Source: Spirochaetaceae bacterium
GTDB lineage: Bacteria; Spirochaetota; Spirochaetia; SZUA-6; Bin103
Direction of reading: 5' to 3'
NCBI GenBank assembly: GCA_026710565.1
Contig: JAPOQV010000423.1
Coordinates: forward strand, 1 to 5,596
DNA: 5,596 nucleotides
Position 1 is the first letter of the stretch. Each line of letters opens with the position of its first letter. The notes beneath the pieces are model-generated. The model was not told the origin of the DNA. It worked only from the letters and a program-made list of their open reading frames with translations, and did not search any database. A program made the position numbers and the translations under genes. Positions 1-5,596 of the stretch are shown piece by piece.

Positions 1-1118
1 AGGTCGTCGCGGGCGTGGCGGCGAAAGTCCAGCCAGGCACGCTCCGCCAGCTCCTCGGTGCCCGGCGGCTCGGCGCCGGCGGCGAGCTCCGCGCACTCCG
101 CGACGCGGTCGAGCAGGCGCCGGCGGGCGGCGCGGGCGGCCTCCACTCCCTGCGTCGAGAAGGTGTGTTGATCGCGGTAGTGGGCGCCCAGGCAGAAGTA
201 CCGGTAGTCGAGCGGCTCGAACCCGCGCTCGATCAGCTCCGACACGGTGGCGATGTTGCCGCCCGACTTGGCCATGCGCGCGCCTTCGATCACCAGGAAC
301 TCGCCGTGGATCCAGTAGCGCACGCATGCTTCGCCGGTCGCTCCGTCGGACTGGGCGATCTCATTGGTGTGATGCACGGGAATGTGATCGACACCACCGC
401 AATGGATGTCGAAGCGCTCACCCAGGTAGCGCAGAGACATCGCGCTGCACTCGATGTGCCATCCCGGGTAGCCCCGCCCCCAGGGCGAGTCCCAGAGCAT
501 CGCCTGGCGCTCGAACTTCGACTTGGTGAACCACAGGCCGAAGTCGTGCGCTCCGCGCTTGCTGGCATCCACCTCGATGCGCGCGCCGGCCTGCAACTCG
601 TCCAGGTCGAGCCGGGCCATCTGGCCGTACCCCGGGAACGTGGAGATGTCGTAGAAGACGTTGCCGGCAGCCTGGTAGGTGTGGCCGCGCTCCTCGAGCC
701 GCTCGATCAGCGCGATCATGTCCGGTATGTGCTCGGTCGCCTTGCACACCACCGTCGGCCTGGTGATGTTCAGCGCCCGGCAGTCCCGGAAGAACTGATC
801 GGTGTAGTGCTCGGCGATCTGCTCCACAGACAGGCCCCTGGCGCGGGCGCTCCTGATCATCTTGTCCTCGCCCTCGTCGCCGTCGTCGGTGAGATGGCCC
901 ACGTCGGTGATGTTCATGACGTGGCGGACCTCGTAGCCGCAGTCCTGCAGGGTGCGTCGCAGCACGTCCTCGAACAGGTAGGTGCGCAGGTTCCCCAGGT
1001 GCTGGTCGAGATAGACCGTCGGACCGCAGCAGTACATCCCGACCCGGCCCTCGACCAGGGGCACGAACGGCTCCACGGTCCCGGTCAGGGTGTTGTGCAG
1101 AGAAAGAGTGTCTTTGAT
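1..1118 (-). CDS. cysS: Cysteinyl-tRNA synthetase, 3' end beyond the window
   Basis: Class I aminoacyl-tRNA synthetase that activates cysteine with ATP and charges tRNA-Cys in the cytoplasm. Reading down from 1118, the protein shows LSLHNTLTG, then MYCCGPTVY (residues 28-36), the HIGH-type motif HLGN (40-43), WHIECSAM near 220-227, HHTNEIAQS near 249-257, and the KMSKS loop as RMAKSGGN (281-288). The four zinc ligands of the family are all present: C31, C224, H249 and E253, with the 25- and 4-residue spacings seen in the E. coli enzyme. About 372 codons are visible, and roughly the last 100 residues (the tRNA anticodon-binding end) lie outside the window. The start is problematic. Homology begins near 1100, the frame is closed by TAA at 1130-1128, and no ATG, GTG or TTG lies between that stop and the homologous N-terminus. 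The first usable GTG (1076-1074) would cut off the conserved NTLTG. ATC at 1118 sits where a start is expected, so I extend the gene to it. It lies about 50 bases downstream of the barrel-like gene on the same strand. Confidence 0.96.
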   Translation of the reverse strand, partial: MKDTLSLHNTLTGTVEPFVPLVEGRVGMYCCGPTVYLDQHLGNLRTYLFEDVLRRTLQDCGYEVRHVMNITDVGHLTDDGDEGEDKMIRSARARGLSVEQIAEHYTDQFFRDCRALNITRPTVVCKATEHIPDMIALIERLEERGHTYQAAGNVFYDISTFPGYGQMARLDLDELQAGARIEVDASKRGAHDFGLWFTKSKFERQAMLWDSPWGRGYPGWHIECSAMSLRYLGERFDIHCGGVDHIPVHHTNEIAQSDGATGEACVRYWIHGEFLVIEGARMAKSGGNIATVSELIERGFEPLDYRYFCLGAHYRDQHTFSTQGVEAARAARRRLLDRVAECAELAAGAEPPGTEELAERAWLDFRRHARDD

Positions 1119-1154
1119 TCGGGGATTTTACGCTCCGCCGCCGGCACCGGGCAA
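1118..1154 (-). promoter_or_regulatory. Candidate sigma-70-type promoter for cysS
   Basis: On the minus strand TTGCCC (1154-1149, four of six matches to the -35 consensus) is followed by an 18-base spacer and TAAAAT (1130-1125, five of six matches to the -10 consensus). The -10 stands out in an otherwise very GC-rich background. Transcription would begin about 6-8 bases downstream, around 1118, which coincides with the ATC codon proposed as the cysS start, so the message could be leaderless or nearly so. It partly overlaps the end region of the upstream gene's intergenic gap. Hexamer matches alone are weak evidence. Confidence 0.4.
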
Positions 1155-1167
1155 TGGAAGCCCGCGC

Positions 1168-2388
1168 TCACCGGCCGAGCTCCAGGCCGAGCGCCCAGTC
1201 GCCGTCGTTCTCGAGCTCCAGGCGCGCTTCGTTCCCTGCTTCCCGGAGCACGCACTCCACCCGGGCGCTCCACTCTCCGGCCCAGCCCGCCGCCACCGTG
1301 AGCTGCAACGGAGGCGCAACGTGCAGCCGTGTTCCGATTTCGACGCGGGAGGTCGCGCGACCGCCCGCGACGCTCACCGATCCGGACAGCCAGCCGCTGT
1401 TTCCCCGATCGCGCGCCTCCGCCCGCCCGGAAACGCGCAGGCGATCCGACGAACGCGTCGTCCGATGGGAGACCTCCGCGCTGCCGGAGAACCCTGACGC
1501 GGTGCGCGCGCCGACGCCCAGCCGGGCGGACATCACCTGCTCCGGCGCCGAGTCGGCGCGCCACCGCGAGCGAAGCTCCAGCGACCGGCCGGCGTCGTCG
1601 GCGATACGCATGCGGAGCGCCGCCGTCGCCCCGGCGGCCCGTTTCGCGTCGCCCGTGAAGTAGCTCCGGCCGGCGAGCGCAAGCGATCCGTCCAGCGTGA
1701 GCCAGTCCGCGAACAGTCCCGCGCCGACCACTCCCGCTCCCGACAGCGGCAGCCCGTCCGCGGCCATGAGGATCGGCATGGCCGTCACCCGAAGCAGGGT
1801 CCCCGTTCCGCGAAGGCGAGCGACCGCGTGGATCATCCGCTCCCCGGGCTCCGCGCGCACGGGATCGGCCGCGCCCCCGGGCTCGGTCGAGATCCGGCTG
1901 ACCGCCACGGCCAGCTCGCCCTCCAGGCCCGAACCGTGCCGGACTCTTCCGCCGGCGCCGAACCGGTCCAGCGTCGCGGATCGTCGCATTACGTAGACGT
2001 AGGCCTCATCGCTCCGCAAGGCGGCGCCGAAGCGCCCCGAGGGCAGCCGTGCCGCCTCCAGGAACGCGCCCCCTGGCCGGGTCAGAGCCGAACTCCAGGG
2101 ATACACGCCAAGGGGGGAGGTCATGACCAGCCGCGCCAGTCCGGCGAGCCGCAGCGGGCCCATGGTGAGCGATTCGGTGTCGACGCCGGCGACCGAGCGT
2201 CCTGCGACCCGGTGGGTCCTGGCCATCAGGCGCAGCCCCTCAAGGCGCGTCTCGACAGCCGCGGACTCGACCGTCCCTCCCGTGCCGGTGAGGTCGACCT
2301 CCAGTTCCTGCGCCGGCACGGCGGTGGCGGTGCCGATGGCGATAGCGATGGACAGCGCGAACGAGGTACGGATGATGCAAGACGTCAT
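1168..2388 (-). CDS. Secreted, probable outer-membrane beta-barrel-like protein of unknown function
   Basis: I do not recognise a named family. The frame is open from ATG 2418, but ATG 2388 is the better start because it gives a compact signal peptide: a short N-terminus with Arg7, a hydrophobic run (FALSIAIAIGTATA) and a likely signal peptidase I site after AVPA or AVPAQ. This gives 406 residues. The upstream ATG would add ten residues (MAPFLLYRVG) and has no ribosome-binding site in front, but cannot be excluded. The mature part has many segments with alternating hydrophobic and polar residues separated by Gly/Asp/Ser-rich turns, for example GSLALAGRSYF, AALRMRIADDAGRSLELRSRW and a last LELENDGDWALGLELGR. 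This is the look of antiparallel membrane beta strands, hence an outer-membrane barrel. The C-terminus ends in Arg, not in the aromatic residue typical of proteobacterial barrel proteins. No lipobox is seen. It precedes cysS on the same strand and is divergent from the NFACT gene. Gene reality is well supported; the barrel assignment is inference. Confidence 0.8.
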   Translation of the reverse strand: MTSCIIRTSFALSIAIAIGTATAVPAQELEVDLTGTGGTVESAAVETRLEGLRLMARTHRVAGRSVAGVDTESLTMGPLRLAGLARLVMTSPLGVYPWSSALTRPGGAFLEAARLPSGRFGAALRSDEAYVYVMRRSATLDRFGAGGRVRHGSGLEGELAVAVSRISTEPGGAADPVRAEPGERMIHAVARLRGTGTLLRVTAMPILMAADGLPLSGAGVVGAGLFADWLTLDGSLALAGRSYFTGDAKRAAGATAALRMRIADDAGRSLELRSRWRADSAPEQVMSARLGVGARTASGFSGSAEVSHRTTRSSDRLRVSGRAEARDRGNSGWLSGSVSVAGGRATSRVEIGTRLHVAPPLQLTVAAGWAGEWSARVECVLREAGNEARLELENDGDWALGLELGR

Positions 2389-2558
2389 GCCGACCCGATA
2401 GAGCAAGAACGGTGCCATCCGGAGGACGCCACCGTGGCGCCTTCCGTGCCGGGGATTTACATCTGCTTACAAAACTCGGCGGCGAGTCCGGGCGTGCCGT
2501 CTTCCGGCCGCCGGACGTAGCCTCGGGGGGCGCTGCGCGGTTTCATTGGGAACGCAAC
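2389..2558. other. Divergent intergenic region with two short inverted repeats
   Basis: This stretch lies between the starts of the minus-strand barrel-like gene and the plus-strand NFACT gene and should hold both promoters. It contains two perfect short inverted repeats: CGCCAC-C-GTGGCG at 2427-2439 and TCCGG-CCG-CCGGA at 2503-2515. The only AT-rich stretch is around 2455-2475. On the minus strand it reads GTAAATCCCCGG (2460-2449), which resembles the GTAAAATCCCCG at the cysS promoter (1131-1120), but no good -35 hexamer is found at the right distance. No convincing plus-strand promoter could be recognised. In a sequence this GC-rich such short palindromes may arise by chance. Confidence 0.4.
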
Positions 2559-4070
2559 GTGGGACACGACCGCACGCGCATCTCGTCCGGGGCACCGAAG
2601 GGCGGGACGGCGCTGAACTGGCGCGAGATCGACCGGGTACTCGTCGAGCTCGAGCTGCCGGGCACCTTCATCCGGGACGTCGCGCAGACCGGCCCGGCGA
2701 CGCTGCTGTTCGCGTTGCACCGGCCGGCCGACACGGCCCGTGGCATCGGCCCGAGCCGGTTCAACCTCCTGTGCCGTCTCGCGGGCGGGAGCCGGCTGCA
2801 CCGCACGGCCGAGCCGTTTCCCGCCGGCCGGGCTCCCGTCCCCCGCTTCGCCGGCTTCCTGCGCGCTCACGTGCGCAACAGCCGCGTCGATTCGGCGCTG
2901 CAGCTCGGCACGGAGAGGATCGTCCGCATCCGCTGCGGGACCGGGGCGCGGCGGCGCGTCATCTGGCTCCGCCTGTGGAGCGGGGCTTCGAACTGCGTGG
3001 TCACCGATGAGCACGGCACCATCCTGGAGGCACTGTTCCGGCGCCCGCAGCGCGGCGAGACTGCCGGCAGCCGTTTCGCTGTGTCCGTCCAGGCCGGCGG
3101 CCGGGACCCGCAGCGCTACCGGTTGCGCCCTCTGGCGGGCGCAGGCGACTACAACGCACGCCTGGACGCGTACCACCGGGCGCGGGAGCGGATCGCACGG
3201 GCGCTGGTCGACGCGCACGCCACGCGCATCCGGTTCGAGCGCGAACGCCGCCGGCGCGGCGGCCGCATCGCCGGACTGCGATCCGCCCTGCGACACGCCG
3301 CCGACTACGAGGCGATGCGTGCGGCCGGTCAGGCGATCCTGGCCAGCGCCCACCTCATCGACCGGGGGGCGATCCGGCTTCCGGCGACCGACGGCGGCGC
3401 GGACATCACGCTGAACCCGGCGTGGTCGCCGGCCGAGAACGCACGCCGCTACTTCCGCGAGTATCGCCGGCGGCGCGCGACGGTCGAGCGCCTGCGGACC
3501 GAGCTGGCATCGGCGTGCCGACAGTGGCAGGCATTTCGTCTGCTGGGCCCGTTCGCCGGCTCGGCCGATGCCGGGGCGCCGCCGACGCCGGCTTCCGGGC
3601 ACTCGTCTCGAGCTCCGGCCAACGGCCCGGGGATCCGGTTCCTTTCAGCCGACTGGGTGCTGCGTGTCGGGCGGTCCGCGTCCGACAGCGACACCATTCT
3701 CCGACGTGTGGCCCGCGGCAACGACTACTGGTTCCATTGCCGCGACCATCCGGGCGCCCACGTGTTCCTCTCCGCCCGGCGAGGCAAGAGTCCGCCGCTG
3801 CCGGTGCTGCTCGATGCCGCCACGCTGGCCGTGTTCTTCAGCAAGGCGCGCCGGAACGGCCACGCGGACGTGCACTACACCCAGGTCAAGAACCTGCGGC
3901 GGGTGAAGGGCGCCGGGCCCGGAGCCGTCATCCCCATGCGCGAGAAGAACCTGTTCGTGAGGCTTGAGCGCGCACGGCTGCGGCGACTGCTCGGCCCCGC
4001 ACGTTCCGGTGGCGAGCCCGGCGCGCAGCCGGCGGCCTCGGCACGCGGTCAGCCGCGCCATCCGCTATAG
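2559..4070 (+). CDS. NFACT / RqcH-like (FbpA, DUF814) family protein, short form
   Basis: NFACT proteins (bacterial RqcH, eukaryotic NEMF/Rqc2; older name fibronectin-binding protein FbpA) bind tRNA and obstructed large ribosomal subunits, and in Bacillus RqcH directs alanine tailing of stalled chains. With the GTG start the product is 503 residues. NFACT-N begins at ALNWREID (18-25); a charged helical, probably coiled-coil middle follows (about 198-330) with the family motif NPAWSPAENARRYF (286-299); the C-terminal NFACT-R/DUF814 domain spans about 364-479, with DYWFHCRDHPGAHVFL (389-404) and HYTQVKNLRRVKG (449-461). The tail is low-complexity. The Asp-Arg pair important in RqcH appears as Glu-Arg (E119-R120, in GTERIVRI). 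The short gap between the end of the N-domain and the coiled coil leaves little room for the usual helix-hairpin-helix. Start choice: GTG 2559 has GGGA seven bases upstream; homology begins only at about 2607, where the expected start codon is ACG; ATG 2412 overlaps the divergent gene and is unlikely. Tandem in-frame TAG TAG stops close the gene. Confidence 0.93.
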   Translation: MGHDRTRISSGAPKGGTALNWREIDRVLVELELPGTFIRDVAQTGPATLLFALHRPADTARGIGPSRFNLLCRLAGGSRLHRTAEPFPAGRAPVPRFAGFLRAHVRNSRVDSALQLGTERIVRIRCGTGARRRVIWLRLWSGASNCVVTDEHGTILEALFRRPQRGETAGSRFAVSVQAGGRDPQRYRLRPLAGAGDYNARLDAYHRARERIARALVDAHATRIRFERERRRRGGRIAGLRSALRHAADYEAMRAAGQAILASAHLIDRGAIRLPATDGGADITLNPAWSPAENARRYFREYRRRRATVERLRTELASACRQWQAFRLLGPFAGSADAGAPPTPASGHSSRAPANGPGIRFLSADWVLRVGRSASDSDTILRRVARGNDYWFHCRDHPGAHVFLSARRGKSPPLPVLLDAATLAVFFSKARRNGHADVHYTQVKNLRRVKGAGPGAVIPMREKNLFVRLERARLRRLLGPARSGGEPGAQPAASARGQPRHPL

Positions 4071-4081
4071 TAGCGGGCGAC

Positions 4082-5551
4082 GTGGAACGGCCCGAACGGC
4101 TCGACCTGGACGGCGAGGCCCTCCTCGGCATTCCGGCGGGGTCGCGGCACAACCAGTACAGCCTTGCCCAGCTCGGCGCCGTCACGCAGTCCGACGGCTG
4201 GGTCGTCTCGGACTTCGCCGCCGGGCATCCGCCGACCATACAGGTCTGGCGCTTCGCGGGCTATCGGCACTACCGGGAACAGGTCTTCGTGGTCGGCCCG
4301 TGGGTCGACGGCGTCACCCTGGACGCAGCGCTTGCCGAGCCTCCGTCACCGGTGCGCAGCCACCGCCTGCACTCGCTCGCGGCGGCACTGAAAGCGCTCT
4401 CCGAGCGGGTGGACTTCAACGGGCCGCTGCAGGGAGACGCCGTGGTGTTCACCGACGACGACCGCCTGCTGTTCCTGCCGCCGGCCGTCATGGACCGGCT
4501 GAACGGCGTCAAGTCGCCTGCCGCGCGCCTTACGCACGTCGAACGCTACCTGCATCCGCATCGCCAGGGTCCCGACCAGCTCGCGTTCGCACTGGGCGTC
4601 GCCGTCTACCGGGTTCTCTGCGGCCGCTACCCGTTCGACGGAGATTCCGAGGAGGAAGTGCATGACCGCGTGCGCGGCTTCCGCGTGGTCTCCCCGCGCA
4701 CCTTCCAGCCTTCGGCGCCGGCCGAGCTGTGCGACGCCGTGGCGGCTTCCCTGGGCCAGGGAAACGACGCCGTGCCCACCCTTGCCTCGTGGGACCGGCT
4801 GCTCGGCGATGCTGCCGCCTCGGAGGCGCTGGCGGGACTCGGCGATCCACCGCCGGACGCGCACCGAGCCGCGGAGACGGAGTCCGAGCAGGCCGAACGC
4901 CGCTTCGCGCGCAGCCGGTTCTTCAACCGCAACTGGCGCCGCCTGATCGGTTGGGGCGCCGGAGCGGCGGTCGCGCTGTCGATCCTGGTGCCGATCCTCT
5001 CGCGCGCGATGGCCCCGCCGGTCACGCGCGGTCTGGAGCCGGCGGAAGTGGTCGAGCTGTTCTACGAATCCATCAACGCGATGGACACCGAGCCGATGGA
5101 GGACGCGGCCACCGACGATGCGGGCCGGGGCCTGATCAACGAAACGCTGCACATGTTCCTGGAGTCCCGCATGGCGCTCGCCAATCGCGGGGGCAGCCGA
5201 GTGGTGTCGGCGCCGGAGTGGGATGAGCTGGGCCGGATCGAGGGACCGCCATTCCGGGTGTACGGTGTCACCGACCTGGAGATACACGCGGAACAGGGTC
5301 AGCCCCAGCCGATCTTCCGGGCCCACTACCACTTCTGGACGCCCAACCTCGAGGACATCGTCAGCGTGACCGATCCACCCGGCGCGCTCGTCACCGAGCG
5401 CCTGTGGCTGCGCTGGACCGGCAAGGACTGGGTGATCGAGCGGCTCGAGCCGCTCGACCGGGCGCCGATTCCCGCGTCGGCAGTCGGGGCGCAGGCCTCG
5501 GGCGCCGAGAGCCAGGGAAGGGCCGAGAGCCAGGGAGGGACTGACAACTGA
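4082..5551 (+). CDS. Membrane-anchored protein-kinase-like protein, probably a pseudokinase, with extracytoplasmic C-terminal domain
   Basis: 489 residues from GTG 4082, 11 bases after the NFACT stop, so very likely cotranscribed; the upstream GCGGGCGAC gives only a weak ribosome-binding site. Residues 1-250 look like a degraded Ser/Thr kinase fold. REQVFVVGPWVDGVTLDAAL (65-84) resembles strands beta4-beta5 and the hinge, and DQLAFALGVAVYRVLCGRYPFDG (165-187) matches the helix alphaF region through the 'G..PF' motif. The Gly-rich loop, the VAIK lysine, HRD and DFG are not recognisable: the catalytic loop region reads FNGPLQGDAVVFTDDDRLLFLPP (112-134). A charged linker precedes one transmembrane helix at about 288-310 (LIGWGAGAAVALSILVPIL), with Arg-rich FNRNWRR just before it, which predicts a cytoplasmic N-terminus. 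The outer part (about 318-465) begins LEPAEVVELFYESINAMDTEPM and ends with WLRWTGKDWVIERLEPL, resembling NTF2/SnoaL-like alpha+beta domains. The C-terminus is a low-complexity tail with a duplicated AESQG. Catalytic inactivity and the NTF2-like label are inference. Confidence 0.87.
   Translation: MERPERLDLDGEALLGIPAGSRHNQYSLAQLGAVTQSDGWVVSDFAAGHPPTIQVWRFAGYRHYREQVFVVGPWVDGVTLDAALAEPPSPVRSHRLHSLAAALKALSERVDFNGPLQGDAVVFTDDDRLLFLPPAVMDRLNGVKSPAARLTHVERYLHPHRQGPDQLAFALGVAVYRVLCGRYPFDGDSEEEVHDRVRGFRVVSPRTFQPSAPAELCDAVAASLGQGNDAVPTLASWDRLLGDAAASEALAGLGDPPPDAHRAAETESEQAERRFARSRFFNRNWRRLIGWGAGAAVALSILVPILSRAMAPPVTRGLEPAEVVELFYESINAMDTEPMEDAATDDAGRGLINETLHMFLESRMALANRGGSRVVSAPEWDELGRIEGPPFRVYGVTDLEIHAEQGQPQPIFRAHYHFWTPNLEDIVSVTDPPGALVTERLWLRWTGKDWVIERLEPLDRAPIPASAVGAQASGAESQGRAESQGGTDN
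5504..5539 (+). repeat. Two-copy 18-base tandem repeat at the 3' end of the pseudokinase gene
   Basis: Units 5504-5521 and 5522-5539 differ at one base (17 of 18 identical), and being a multiple of three they add AESQGR then AESQGG in frame to the protein tail. Each unit ends in a purine run (GGGAAGG, GGGAGGG). The second lies eight bases before the CTG at 5548 and would serve as a strong Shine-Dalgarno sequence for the next reading frame. The duplication looks recent and could vary in copy number between strains. Confidence 0.85.
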
Positions 5552-5596
5552 CCGCGGGGCGGCCGGCCGCCGATCTGCGCGGACTGCGCGCGACCG
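5548..5596 (+). CDS. Possible start of a downstream gene, cut by the window edge
   Basis: A frame beginning at CTG 5548 overlaps the upstream TGA stop (CTGA, four-base overlap) and stays open to the window end, reading (M)TAGRPAADLRGLRAT. The purine-rich GGGAGGG at 5533-5539 is a strong ribosome-binding site at an eight-base spacing. No ATG, GTG or TTG lies nearby, so the start would be a rare CTG, or the real start lies beyond the window. Sixteen residues are too few to identify a product, and an open frame this short is expected by chance in GC-rich DNA. Confidence 0.3.
   Translation, partial: MTAGRPAADLRGLRAT

Noticed and set aside
1119..1167. Rho-independent terminator between the barrel-like gene and cysS
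   Set aside because: No GC stem followed by a T run on the minus strand; the GCCGG-type repeats there are short and lack the T tract.
15..1301. Long plus-strand open frame of 428 codons across the cysS region
   Set aside because: It is antisense to cysS, whose motifs and zinc ligands are unmistakable on the minus strand. Its product is low-complexity and resembles no family; long antisense frames are expected in GC-rich coding DNA.
1828..2520. Plus-strand open frame of 230 codons opposite the barrel-like gene
   Set aside because: The minus-strand frame has a signal peptide and regular strand-like alternation; the plus frame reads as disordered and overlaps the divergent promoter region.
2412..2558. 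N-terminal extension of the NFACT gene from ATG 2412
   Set aside because: It would overlap the start of the divergent gene and add 49 residues with no family counterpart; GTG 2559 has a better ribosome-binding site.
2457..3602. Minus-strand open frame of 381 codons opposite the NFACT gene
   Set aside because: Its product is Arg/Pro/Ala-rich without domain features, while the plus strand carries clear NFACT motifs over the same bases.
4346..5332. Minus-strand open frame of 328 codons opposite the pseudokinase gene
   Set aside because: Composition is Arg/His-rich and unstructured; the plus-strand frame has a transmembrane helix and kinase-like segments, so this is a shadow.
1..5596. CRISPR array, tRNA or rRNA gene, insertion sequence or phage elements
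   Set aside because: No regularly spaced repeats, cloverleaf-like sequence, transposase motif or terminal inverted repeats were seen on either strand.

Overview
This is a very GC-rich stretch of bacterial DNA (near 70% by eye) with four substantial genes and a fifth just beginning at the right edge. The shortened NFACT protein, with its 'LNWREID' N-terminus, and the general gene style suggest a GC-rich spirochaete. That lineage call rests on recalled family resemblance and is tentative.

Layout. On the minus strand, from the right: a signal-peptide-bearing protein with beta-barrel-like alternation (2388 down to 1168), followed after about 50 bases by cysS, cysteinyl-tRNA synthetase (about 1118 down to the left edge, 3' end missing). 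A divergent intergenic region of about 170 bases (2389-2558) separates these from a plus-strand block. That block holds an NFACT/RqcH-like (FbpA, DUF814) protein (2559-4070), then, 11 bases after its stop, a predicted membrane-anchored protein-kinase-like pseudoenzyme with a C-terminal extracytoplasmic domain (4082-5551). A third reading frame overlaps the stop of that gene and runs off the window.

How they may work together. CysRS charges tRNA-Cys. NFACT proteins bind tRNA and obstructed 60S/50S ribosomal subunits in ribosome quality control. So a translation theme surrounds the two less-understood envelope proteins, the barrel-like protein and the pseudokinase. The tight spacing of the NFACT and pseudokinase genes implies cotranscription; a functional link is only inference.

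Most notable points: (1) the pseudokinase has lost the recognisable catalytic motifs but keeps a C-lobe-like segment, then a transmembrane helix and an outer domain; (2) the NFACT protein lacks room for the usual helix-hairpin-helix part and carries Glu-Arg where the Asp-Arg motif is expected; (3) several genes have no ATG where homology places the start (ATC for cysS, ACG for the NFACT gene, CTG for the last frame), and for cysS a decent promoter would place the transcript 5' end at that codon.
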